From assembly GCA_015063725.1 (NCBI GenBank), contig SVTP01000006.1, forward strand, positions 1 through 64,000: a stretch of 64,000 bases of DNA. Direction: 5' to 3'. The DNA comes from Oscillospiraceae bacterium (GTDB lineage Bacteria > Bacillota > Clostridia > Oscillospirales > CAG-272). Numbering within the stretch: the stretch's first letter is position 1; the number at the start of each line of letters is the position of its first letter. A program made the position numbers and the translations under genes. Shown piece by piece: positions 10,287 to 20,300 of this stretch. Below the pieces are notes generated by a model that was not told where the DNA came from, made no database searches, and was given only the letters and a program-made list of their open reading frames with translations.

Positions 10287-11525
10287 TTATTTGTTGACGA
10301 TAGGAAGTTCAACAACGTCCTTGGGCTTGCGGATGGTCCACATACCGTTGGTAAAGTCGGGGATCATCTGAGGCGTGCCGCCTTGCGCGATGGAGATCTC
10401 GGAAAGTGCAGAGATGCTCATCCAAGCTGCCGCGTCGTAAACGTCGATGGGCATTTCCTTGTTTGCCTTCAGGGCATTGACAAATGCGCGCATTTCAAGG
10501 CCGTCCATGCCGCCGTGACCTGCATCAAGCTCCTTCTGGGTAATGGACTTCCAGATGTCGGGCAGATAGTCTTCTTCAAGGGCAGCGGCATTGTTGCCCA
10601 TTTCGCGGTAGTAGCATTGGGTGTCCCAATACTCGCGGTCGCCCCAGCGGTAAAGGAGATTGTGGTCCTGCTCGTAGAGACCGTTGGTTCCGCGTAACGT
10701 GAACTCGCGGGAGTAGGAGCGAGGCAGCGTAGTATCAAGACGGAGCGAGATGGTAGAGCCGTCTGCGCAGGTAATCAGCGTGTTGACGATGTCGGACTGA
10801 CGCCAGGTCTTGCCAACCAGGTGTGGGAACTTTTCGGAATAACGGTTGACGTAATCAACCATACCGACCGACTTAGAGCCGACAGAAACGAGCGAGAGCA
10901 TTTGGTTGCCGCGGTTGATGTTGAGCGCCTTGGCAATGGGACCGAGCTCGTGGGTGGGGTAGTTGTCGCAGTTGCGCATCAGGTAGTTGCGCAGGCGATA
11001 GTGGCGGTGCTTTACACCGGACGCGATCTCATAGGAGAGGTGATGCGCGTATGCACCGTGTGCGTGAACGAGCTCGCCCAAGAGACCGTTGCGAACAAAG
11101 GACGTGCCAAGCAGCTCGGTTTTGCCGAAGCAGCAGTTTTCCATAAACATAAAGGGCGTACCGGCCTTTTCTTGGGTGCGAACCAGCTCCCACAGGGAGT
11201 CGATATTGTACGCGCCACAAACCTCCATAGCAACAGCAATACCCTTGTTCATTGCCTCGATAGCAAAGGGAACGTGCGTTTCCCAAGAGGTGGCGATCAT
11301 GACTGCGTCAATGGCTTCCATGTTCAAAATATCCTGATAGTTGGTCGAACCAAAGGGACGCTTGCCGGATGCCTTTTCAACGTCGTTCATTGCTTGCTCT
11401 GTGCGGTCTTCGTAATAGTCGCAAACGCCGATGACTTCAACGTCGCTCATGCCGAGCAAAATGTTTTGCGTCATGCCCGAGCCGCGCTGACCGTAACCGA
11501 TAACACCAAATTTTACTTTTTTCAT
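10287..11525 (-). CDS. Gfo/Idh/MocA oxidoreductase, GH109-like
   Basis: 412-aa cytoplasmic protein with no signal peptide. The N-terminus KFGVIGYGQRGSG is a GxGxxG Rossmann nucleotide-binding motif. The centre has YPTHELGPIAKALNINRGN, which matches the conserved segment of family GH109, the NAD-dependent alpha-N-acetylgalactosaminidases; its Tyr and His are the residues expected in that active site. EVCGAYN replaces the EKP motif. It could be a glycosidase of that unusual redox type or a sugar dehydrogenase. It is a single-gene transcript with its own promoter (11567-11595) and a shared terminator. Start ATG 11525 is preceded by TTGGAGGAAT. Confidence 0.75.
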   Translation of the reverse strand: MKKVKFGVIGYGQRGSGMTQNILLGMSDVEVIGVCDYYEDRTEQAMNDVEKASGKRPFGSTNYQDILNMEAIDAVMIATSWETHVPFAIEAMNKGIAVAMEVCGAYNIDSLWELVRTQEKAGTPFMFMENCCFGKTELLGTSFVRNGLLGELVHAHGAYAHHLSYEIASGVKHRHYRLRNYLMRNCDNYPTHELGPIAKALNINRGNQMLSLVSVGSKSVGMVDYVNRYSEKFPHLVGKTWRQSDIVNTLITCADGSTISLRLDTTLPRSYSREFTLRGTNGLYEQDHNLLYRWGDREYWDTQCYYREMGNNAAALEEDYLPDIWKSITQKELDAGHGGMDGLEMRAFVNALKANKEMPIDVYDAAAWMSISALSEISIAQGGTPQMIPDFTNGMWTIRKPKDVVELPIVNK

Positions 11526-11566
11526 TTTTTATTCCTCCAAGAAACAAATCTTGTCATACTACACCC

Positions 11567-11595
11567 ATTATACACAAAAAGAGAGGGGCTGTCAA
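11567..11595 (-). promoter_or_regulatory. Promoter of the GH109-like gene, overlapping a terminator
   Basis: On the minus strand TTGACA (11590-11595), 17 bp, TATAAT (11567-11572), preceded by TGTG. The -35 lies inside the terminator hairpin of the upstream operon (11585-11610). Confidence 0.85.
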
Positions 11596-11610
11596 TAGAA
11601 AAACAGCCCC
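11585..11610 (-). terminator. Terminator of the DUF2975-HTH-DUF4173 operon
   Basis: 8-bp GC-rich stem (11585-11592 with 11603-11610). On the minus strand it is followed by TCTCTTTTTGTG. It overlaps the next gene's promoter. Confidence 0.65.
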
Positions 11611-11662
11611 AAAAACTTTGATTTTTGATTATTTGATCTAAAATGATTGATTTTGGATACGT

Positions 11663-13249
11663 TTAACGCTCTGCAAGCATTCGCTTTGCGCGAGAAAGGG
11701 GGAGATTAAAGTCAAAGATGCCATCAGCGCTGTTTGCGCTCCACTCGGCAAGGCGGTCAAGCTGCGCAGAGGTTTGCTCTAAAAGCAAGGCAGACTTTTC
11801 ATCGAGCTTTCCTCGGGCGAGCAGATGCTCCTCAAGGCGGGAGAGCGCAGGGACGGCGGCAAGGTCGAGGTCGCAAAGTGCCTCTACGTCGACGCTTGAG
11901 AGGTCGCCCGAAAGGTAGGCATCCACGTTGTAATCGGCGATCATTCCGTCGATGTTTGGCAGGAACAAAACCAGCAAAAACAGTGCACAGGTGATAAAAA
12001 TACCAATGGCAAGCGGGAATTTTCTGCAAAAGACATGGATGAGCGAGAGGATAAAGGAGACTGCCAACAAAAGGATCATCCACGTTGCCAGCACGCGGCT
12101 TCTTGTCATGCCGTAGGCATCCATATAAAGGATCATCTTGGAGAGCGCCGTGGCGATGAGAATGAGCGTAAAGAGAGAAATGATACCCGCATAGGTGCGG
12201 CGCAACACTCCGCGCTCGCCGGGGGTGCGGCGCATAAAGGTTTGCAGGATGATGAGCAGAACCGCGTTGAACACGCTGACGATGCAGAGCTGGAAGAAGC
12301 CCTCGCGCGCGTACTGCGCATAGGTCAGCCCCTCGGGCAGGGTGTGTGTAAATGCCGACACGTAATAGTTCCATTGTGAAACAAAGAAGAGTACATATAT
12401 CAGAAGAATGGGCGTTACAAACGCGGCAAGCAGGGGCTTCGGTAGCACCTGCAAGGAAGGGATGTGGTCGGTATCCTCTTGTGTGCCCTCCGGCTTTTTT
12501 CGCGGTCTTGCGGCAACCAGATTGCCAAAGAGGACGGCACACAGACCGACACCCAAAGCACAGGAGAGAATGATATCCCCTACGTGTTCAAAAAGATTTT
12601 CATTCGAAAAAGAAAAGATGTTGTCCAAAGTCTCCCATATTTTATCGAGCAGGCTTGTAAATTGTGCATCGTAAGAGAGCAGTGCAACAACGATAACAGT
12701 GGGGATGATCGCGCCCACAAGACCGACAAGGCACCACCCGATCGTGGCGAGCGCGCGGCTCTTTTTGCCTTTTCTTGTGGGGATGAAAACAATGATGTTT
12801 TCCGGCAAAGCGGCGAACGGGACGGTTACAAACGCATCTGCTATACGGTTCAAAGGAGTTTTCGAAAATTCTCTGAAAAAGTCTTTTTTGCAACACGTAT
12901 GCGCAAAAATGGGTAAAAAAGCCAGCAAAACAAGGGATAGGAGTGTGCGCAAGACCTCGCTTGCGTTGGTTACAAAGCCTGCGCAAAGGGTGAGCATCAA
13001 GAGCCAGACCATCCGCGCGGAGAGCGAGGGGCGGGTGCCGGAGAGGAGCAGATAGAACAGGGAAAACGCCGCAATAAAGCAGAGCGCCATCGCCGTGCCG
13101 AGAGCCGGCGAGGAAAGCGGTGCAGATTTGACAAACAGATAGCACACGGGTATGCATAAATAGGCAAAAACTGTGTCACGTGCCACGTACTCGGGGCGCG
13201 GTTTGGGTTCCGGACGGGGAATTGGCAAGGGACGAGGGGCGTAGTTCAT
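11663..13249 (-). CDS. DUF4173-like polytopic membrane protein
   Basis: 528 aa with a Pro-rich cytoplasmic N-terminus (PRPLPIPRPEPKPRPE) and about ten to twelve predicted membrane helices. The segment YAREGFFQLCIVSVFNAVLL resembles the conserved core of DUF4153/DUF4173 membrane proteins, whose function is unknown. The C-terminal about 80 residues are soluble and helical. It is the last gene of a three-gene operon, 13 bases after the HTH gene. Such HTH plus membrane-protein sets are common in Clostridia and may sense an envelope signal, which is inference. Confidence 0.65.
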   Translation of the reverse strand: MNYAPRPLPIPRPEPKPRPEYVARDTVFAYLCIPVCYLFVKSAPLSSPALGTAMALCFIAAFSLFYLLLSGTRPSLSARMVWLLMLTLCAGFVTNASEVLRTLLSLVLLAFLPIFAHTCCKKDFFREFSKTPLNRIADAFVTVPFAALPENIIVFIPTRKGKKSRALATIGWCLVGLVGAIIPTVIVVALLSYDAQFTSLLDKIWETLDNIFSFSNENLFEHVGDIILSCALGVGLCAVLFGNLVAARPRKKPEGTQEDTDHIPSLQVLPKPLLAAFVTPILLIYVLFFVSQWNYYVSAFTHTLPEGLTYAQYAREGFFQLCIVSVFNAVLLIILQTFMRRTPGERGVLRRTYAGIISLFTLILIATALSKMILYMDAYGMTRSRVLATWMILLLAVSFILSLIHVFCRKFPLAIGIFITCALFLLVLFLPNIDGMIADYNVDAYLSGDLSSVDVEALCDLDLAAVPALSRLEEHLLARGKLDEKSALLLEQTSAQLDRLAEWSANSADGIFDFNLPLSRAKRMLAER

Positions 13250-13262
13250 AAAATCTCCTTTC

Positions 13263-13487
13263 TTATTCTTCGTAGGGTTGTTCTTCCTCGGGGCGATATT
13301 CCAAAATGTCTTGCGGTGTGCAGTCTAGGGCACGGCAAATGGCATCCAGAGTGGAAAAACGAATAGCACGTGCTTTGTTATTCTTCAAAACCGATAGGTT
13401 GGCAAGCGTAATGCCCACGCGCTCGGAAAGCTCACTTAAGGACATTTTTCGCTTTGCCATCATAACGTCTAAATTTACTACGATCAT
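13263..13487 (-). CDS. Small HTH (Xre/YozG-type) transcriptional regulator
   Basis: 74 aa, almost entirely a Cro/CI-type helix-turn-helix: KMSLSELSERVGITLANLSVLKNNKA followed by FSTLDAICRALDCTPQDILEY. Start ATG 13487 has GGAGGACG upstream. It sits between the DUF2975 and DUF4173 genes with 13-base gaps on both sides. In this family the small regulator usually controls its own operon together with the DUF2975 partner. Confidence 0.88.
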   Translation of the reverse strand: MIVVNLDVMMAKRKMSLSELSERVGITLANLSVLKNNKARAIRFSTLDAICRALDCTPQDILEYRPEEEQPYEE

Positions 13488-13500
13488 AAAAACGTCCTCC

Positions 13501-13980
13501 TTACACCGTCAATTCGTTTTCTTCCTTGTAGCGCATTGCCTCGGCAATGACGTTGCGCACCACGCGCAGGCTAACGCCAAGAAAGAAGGCTGCCAAGGTC
13601 AGGCAAAGGGCGGCGGTGAAATAAAAGGCAATATAAATGAAGAGCAGACCTTCCACAAAGCAGCACAGGGAAAGCCAATTCAAGGTACGTAACGCGCCCT
13701 CAGAAAAAACCTTTTCGGAAAGGGTGGAGCGCAAAAGGACGATGAGCAGGGCAACCGCCGCAAAAGCGACCAAAAGCATGGCATAGGCATCCACCAGCAT
13801 GCAGGTGCGTTCCCACGCGGCAAGGACCCCGTCATCTCCGATCGCTTCGTGCACGTTCAAAAGGACGTTTACAAAGTGCGGCAACCCGATCAAAAGAAAA
13901 ATCAGTGCAGGGATGAGTGCGATGGCAAATGTGAGGGAAATGATGCTTGAGGTGCGGTTGGAAAGATGTCTTTTTATCAT
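13501..13980 (-). CDS. DUF2975 family membrane protein
   Basis: 159 aa with four hydrophobic segments (about residues 13-33, 60-83, 98-125 and 127-145) and a short charged C-terminus. DUF2975 proteins are typically encoded next to a YozG-like HTH regulator, exactly as here, and may control it from the membrane. First gene of the operon, behind the promoter at 14050-14078; start ATG 13980 follows AGGAGG. Confidence 0.82.
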   Translation of the reverse strand: MIKRHLSNRTSSIISLTFAIALIPALIFLLIGLPHFVNVLLNVHEAIGDDGVLAAWERTCMLVDAYAMLLVAFAAVALLIVLLRSTLSEKVFSEGALRTLNWLSLCCFVEGLLFIYIAFYFTAALCLTLAAFFLGVSLRVVRNVIAEAMRYKEENELTV

Positions 13981-14049
13981 TTTGCGTATCCTCCTTTTCT
14001 TTTATTTGGCAAATTTGATAAAACACGCGGTAAGGTGCATCTTGCCCAC

Positions 14050-14078
14050 ATTATACCATGGCGCAAAATGTTTGTCAA
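14050..14078 (-). promoter_or_regulatory. Promoter of the DUF2975 operon
   Basis: Minus strand TTGACA (14073-14078), 17 bp, TATAAT (14050-14055), with CATGG before the -10. Confidence 0.85.
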
Positions 14079-14234
14079 TATATTTTTATCGAAAAACGAT
14101 AAATTTTTTGATATTATAGAACGAGAATAAGAATTTTTCTAAAATGTGAGAAAAATCGAATTCAAAACGCCGAAACGAAGGGGCAAAATGGGCGACAAAA
14201 AAGCAAAAAAACGAAGAAAATATTATAAAACCTC

Positions 14235-14263
14235 TTGACAAACGATAGGAAAAATGGTATCAT
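14235..14263 (+). promoter_or_regulatory. Promoter of the giant secreted protein gene
   Basis: TTGACA (14235-14240), 17 bp, TATCAT (14258-14263). The region 13981-14393 holds only this promoter, the divergent one at 14050-14078 and the leader described separately. Confidence 0.8.
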
Positions 14264-14269
14264 ATTCTA

Positions 14270-14393
14270 TATAAAAAAGCTATCACTGTACCCTTTTTTG
14301 GGAAAAGAGGCATCAGTGACCGAAAAAACGGACTTTTCAAACCGTCCAAACAGAAAGTTTGGCGGAAATCTAGACAAAGTGAGGTTTTGTGTT
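14270..14393 (+). other. Structured leader of the giant secreted protein mRNA
   Basis: About 120 bases of untranslated leader with paired segments: CACTG (14284-14288) with CAGTG (14315-14319), GGAC/GTCC around 14330-14348, and AAAC/GTTT near 14350-14361. It does not match any riboswitch known to me. The open reading frame continues through it from 14235, but no start signal is credible before 14394. Confidence 0.35.
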
Positions 14394-17300
14394 ATGAAAA
14401 AGTTCAACAGAGTTCTCGCTATGTTGTTGGCTCTCGTAATGGTTCTGGCAATTCTGCCTATCAGTGCGATCGCTGACACTTGGCTGAACATTGAGGCCGA
14501 AAAAGAGACGAACGGCAACGAAACGGCTACCGACGTTACCGTCACCGTTGATCCTAAGGCTTTGTTATCTTATCTCCAGGACGGCGACCTGATGGGACTG
14601 CTCAAGGGCATCTCCGCAACAGGCGGTCTTGGCAGTATTATGACCAAGGAGGAGCTCCTTGCGATCATTCCCGAGGAGCAATTGATCGACCTTGCAAAGG
14701 CGATCGTTGCTGACATCGACGCAAAAGCGTTGCTCGAATGTCTTGATGCGGATGCTCTGCTTGCTTGCGTAGACAAAGCAGGCCTTGTAAATCTTCTCAA
14801 GGAAATCGATCTGAAAAAATACGTCAAGGATGTTGACCTTTTGATGGACTACATCAATGACGAGGATCTCGAAAAGGCAGTTGCTCATATCAATACCACT
14901 GAGCTTATCAAGGATTACTCCAGCCAACTGATGGATCTTGCACTGGGCCTTACCCCCGCAAAGCTCTTTGAAATCGTTAAGATCGACGCGGCTGTTAAGC
15001 TTGACGGTGTTGACGTTAAGGCTGCTGCAAACCTGACCTACATCAAAGAAAAGATCGGCTATACGATTCTTGCAACCACTTACGTGAATAAGACCGCACT
15101 GGATGTTTACGTAGATGCAAACGTTAACCGTTTCTCTGCAACCATTCCCGCATACGTTAACAAGACCGAGCTCTCCGGTTTGTTTGGTAGTGTTAAGAAT
15201 GATCTTGCCGATTACATGAATGCTGCCAATGCAGAAGCCATTGTCAGAAAGGCAATTGACGACGGCATCTTTTCTACGGATGTCATTCTTCCTTATGTAA
15301 ACGGTGACACCATCGACATGAATGCTTTGGTTGCTTCCGGTGAACTTGAAAGCTTGTACGACGAGCTGCTCACCGGTTATGGCAACATCTCCGCAGCGTT
15401 TGATGTTAAGGTTCTTCTGTTTGGTAACAAGCAAACCAACCTTGCTCCTCTGTTCCCCGATCTTGCAGCTCTTATCACTGCAAACGTATTGAACGTAGAG
15501 GAGCTTTTGAACGGAAATGTTATCAAGCTTGACGAGCTGATCACCGCTAAGGTTATCGACGTAGATACACTTGCTACCCAATACGGCTATAACAACCTTG
15601 TTAAGCTCGACGTTATCAAGAGCCAGATCACCACAGCTCTTAGCGCTAATGTCCTCACCGCAGACAAGCTCGTTGCTTGCCTCAAGGATTACACCGCTGC
15701 TGTTAAGGCAATCGGTGTAAGTGCTGCGATCAATGCGATCCCCGGCGGCTTTGCAACCGTTATTGATTACGTAACCAACTTTAACGCAATCCTTGATATC
15801 GTTGGTGTTGAAACCATTGCTACCCAAATGGTTAAGGATCGCACCATTACCGATATCGTTGACGTTGTAGGCGTTGTTAAGGCAATCGGCCCCGCAGCCG
15901 TTGTCTCCAAGGTAGACGTTATGCAACTGATCAAGGTCATTTACGAGTCCGGCGTGGTTCAAGATCTGATTGGCATGCTTGACTTTGAAAAATACCTTGT
16001 TAAGGCGTTCACCATTCTTTCCACCATGCAAAAGACCATCACCGCAATCGAAATTGACGGTGTTGTTATCACCGAACGAAATGAAGGAAGCAGCTTCACC
16101 AAATTTGTTCCCGCAAAGCTGATTGATGCTATCGAAAACCTCGTTCCCACTTTGGATGAGCTGGCAAGCATCGACGATAGCGGCAAGCTCTTTGAAGCAG
16201 GCTTTGCTTTCTCCTACCTCGACGAAGAGGGTGTTGAACACACCAAGAGATACAACTTCAGCTTTGTTCTCACCGCAGGTATCGATACCATCCGTGCAGC
16301 AGCTGCTAAGCTTTCCGCTCTGGTGAATAAGATCGGCTCCGTTGAGTTTGTAAACGGCGAGCTGGTTGCAGATATCACCGTTCCTTCCGAGTTCGCGCGC
16401 GTTCTGCGCATCGCTCTCGAAAAGATGGCTGATTCCAACGATCCCGAATTCAACGCACTCAAGGATAAGGTCCTCGCAGCCTGCGAGGCAACGCCCGATG
16501 ATTTCATCGCGTTTGCAGAAGGCCTGACCTTTGAAGAAGTAGTAGCTGTTCTGAATGCAGTTGATCCTGCCCTGTTTGGCAAGGTATACAACAAGGTTCT
16601 CGCTTCCCGCTATGCCGAGGTTCTTCTCGCATACGTTGAAAAAGCAACCGGCATTCAACTTTCCAACGATGTTAAAGCACAAAACCTGATCAATACAATC
16701 GCTGAAATTCCCACCTTTGAAGTATTTGTAGAAAAGCTCGAAAGCGTTACCGGCATCGAGATCACCGATCATCTGCCCGCAAAGGTCAACGGCTACCTCG
16801 ACAACACCGTATTCGATGTTATTGATAAGCTCGCAGACAGATTCGGCTATGACTTCGATCTGTACAGCCTCCTTAAGAATGCTGCTGCATCCGATGATCC
16901 TTTCGCATACCTCTACACCGCTTTTGTAAACAAGTTTGAAAACAGCAGCGCAACCTACAACCATGTAAAGAACAAGGCGCTCAAGCTTGCAAACCGTCTG
17001 ATGGCTACCAGCTACGGCAAACAGCTTGCCGACAACTGCCTGTTGGACTTCTACCGCGGCAACTCCAAATTCGTATTTGATGAGGACATCACCTTTGATG
17101 CAAAGGTTGTTCTTGAAAAGGGACTGAGAAAGGTTCTTGGTCTGCTTGGCAATTATGCACCCTCTGTTGCAACCAAGCTCGACGGTTATGTAGCTGACAT
17201 TCTGGATGTTCTCCTTGCAGATAACTCCACTGCTACCACCGGCATTGATATCACCATTCACGTAAACGACCTCTTCCGCGTAGAGTTTGTAAACGAGTAC

Positions 17301-20300
17301 GGCACCACCTTCCTGACCACTCTCCTGCCCGTAGGCACCGACATCTCCAAGATGGTTGACTACTCCGGTGTTGTGGGCTTTAACGGTTGGTTGAATTCCA
17401 AGGGTGAGTATGTAGACGTAATGCCCGCAGAGGATGTTATCCTCAAGGCTGACGTTCAAGGTGCTACAAAACACACCGTTACCATCATTCCCGTTGACAA
17501 AGATGGCAATCGCCTCACCGACAGCAACTATCCCACACTCTCTGTAACCGACGGTGTATATCTTGGCGAGTATCTGGGTGACCTGGACGGAATTGCAGAA
17601 GATCTGTGTGTAGCTCTGCTTCCCGCACTGAGCGCTGAACAGATCCTCCTGGGCTACAGATATGGCCACACGTTTGACCACGATGATCTCGGAGCAACTG
17701 TTGAAGGCGATATTGAGATTGAAGTTAAAATCTTCGTTCTCGAGAACAAAAACGAAGCATCCGTTAAGGTTGATGGTGTTGATTTCGAACTCTCTCTTAA
17801 CAACGATGTTCTTACCGTTACTCTTGGCGACAATTGGAACAACGTAATCAAAGACAATGGTCTCGACGCTCTCAACTTCACCTTTAATAAGGATCTTATT
17901 GCAACCCTGACCTCCCTCGTTCTGACTGCAGAGGGTACCGACGTACAAAAGGTAACCCTGAACCAAGCAATGCTCGCACAGCTGTTGGGTATTGCAAACG
18001 GCTCGGGTGCTAAGACTGTTGGTCTTTCCTACGCTAACGCAACCTCTGAAGCACAAGAAGAGATTGACGAAGAGTCCTACGAATTTAACTTCACCTTTAA
18101 CGGTGTTGTTTCTCCCACAAAGATCACATTTGAAAACGGTGCAACCGTTGAAATCATCCTGCCCTTCACTGTAAAGGATGAGGACAACATTAAGACTCAC
18201 GTTAAGGTTGATGATGACGAGGTTGATTTTGAAGCCGTTGCAGGCACTGTTCAGTTCAACGCTCCTCACTTCTCCACCGTTAAGCTCTTCTACAAGTACC
18301 GCTTGCTTCTTGAGGATACCAAGTATGCAGTAGACGGCATTGGTGAAGATCAACTCCCTGCAGTACAAGGTCCTCTTGTATACAACTTCAAGAACGCCGA
18401 TGGTGAGAGCATTGACATCAACGGCTTCTATGCACCCGGCGACACAATTACAGCCACATACGAGATCGGCAATCTGCCCAAGGGTCTGGAATACGACGAG
18501 CTGGTGTTCAACGGCGAAGCGTTCAACGGCACATTTACAATGCCTGCAGAGTCTGTAACTGTTACCAGTGTTCTTAAGACCATCACCTACAACATTTATT
18601 ACTTTGTTGACGGCAAAAACAGTAACACCATTTCCTATACCATCTTTACGGCGCCTGAAGTAAACGGCCTGCTGGCTCGTCCTGGCGGCTATGACGACAA
18701 CTACGAGTGGTATGGCACAGCTCCCACCGCAGAAACTCTCTTTGACGGCGACTTCTATCTGTTCTGGATCAATCCTGTTGAAACCGTTATCAGCGTAGAA
18801 TTCAAAAACGTCGATAAGCTGGTAGATTCTCTTAGTTACACCGTTACCGAGTGGAAGAACTCCATCTTTGACGCTATCAAGCAGGGCGTTGAAGATAACA
18901 ACGGCAAATACCTTGGCTACGTTTGGGTAGACAAGGGCGGTAAGAGACTGACGCAATACACTGTTGAAGAACTGATCGAAGCGGCACTCTCTGGAGGCAA
19001 TACGCTTGTATTCCAAGCTGTCGAGGATCAACAACCTTCTTACGAAATCCTTGTTGACGGCGACGTAACCGTAAATAAGAACTCTGCAATCGAAGGTGAA
19101 GTCATCACCGTTACCGGCAACAGAGTTGGTTACATCACTTACTTTAAGGTTTGCTACACCATTGACGGTGAAATTGCAGGCCTGTATCTTAAGAATGGTA
19201 AAGGCGGCGACTCGTTCAAAATGCCTGCATCCAACGTTATCATCGTTGTTACCGGCTACGATGCCGACTCCGTTTCTTACACCGATAAGGACGGCAACAC
19301 AGTAACGGGTGCTTACGGCGATGTTAACCAAATCGTTATCACTGTTCCCGCAGGCTCTACGCTGCACACCAACATGATGCCCGAGGGCAGCATTGGCAAC
19401 CTCTCCGAGGCTCCTGCAGATCTGGTTCTTGTAAGTGCTGTTCGCACTGAGGACGGTTCTCTCGTTCTTACTTATCAATATACCTTGACCGAGGCTGTTG
19501 ATGAAAAGGCGTTCATCGCACAGGTTCAAAGCTTTATCAAGACATCCGAATACGGCGTTGTTACCTACGTTGTAAACGGTGTTGAATACGCAACCATGGC
19601 AGATGCTATGGCTAACCTGCCCAAGCGTGCAAACGTTGTTGAGTGGGTACAGGTTTCCCCCAACGTTATGATCGCTATCCTTGAGTATCAAACCCTCTCC
19701 GTATGGGCTATCCTTAGCATCATCCTGGGTGTTCTGTTGCTCCTGGCTATCATCGCTCTCATCTACGTTCTCCACGTAACCGACAGAATCGGCACCAGCT
19801 GGCTCACCAAGGTTTGCGTTGCAGTTGTTAGCGTATTCTTCGCATTCTGCATGCTGATCGCAAAGATCGCCCTTAAGATCCTGAACTTCATGGGCATCAA
19901 GGATGAGGACATTCTCGAGCCTCTTCCCACCGAGCCCGTTGACGACATTCCCGCAGTTCTCATCGATCCCAACGCACTTACCACCGAAGAAGGCGAAGAC
20001 GTTGAGGAAGTTCTCGGCGAGGAATCCGCAACCGAAGAAGCTCCCGTTGAGGAAGCAACCGAGGAAGCTCCTGCTGAAGAAACAACCGAGGAAGCTCCCG
20101 CAGAGGAAGCAGTTGTTGAAGAAACTCCTGTAGACGATGCAATTCCCGTAGAAGTCATCGACGAAACTGTAACCGAAGAAGCTCCTGCAGAGGAAGTAAC
20201 CGAGGATGCTCCCGTTGAGGAAGCAACCGAAGAAGCTCCCGCTGAGGAAGCAACCGAAGAAGCTCCCGCTGAGGAAGCAACCGAGGAAGCTCCTGCAGAG

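Noticed and set aside
14270..14393. Possible c-di-GMP or other known riboswitch before the giant secreted protein gene
   Set aside because: The conserved cores of c-di-GMP-I, glycine and M-box riboswitches are absent; it is kept only as an unnamed structured leader.
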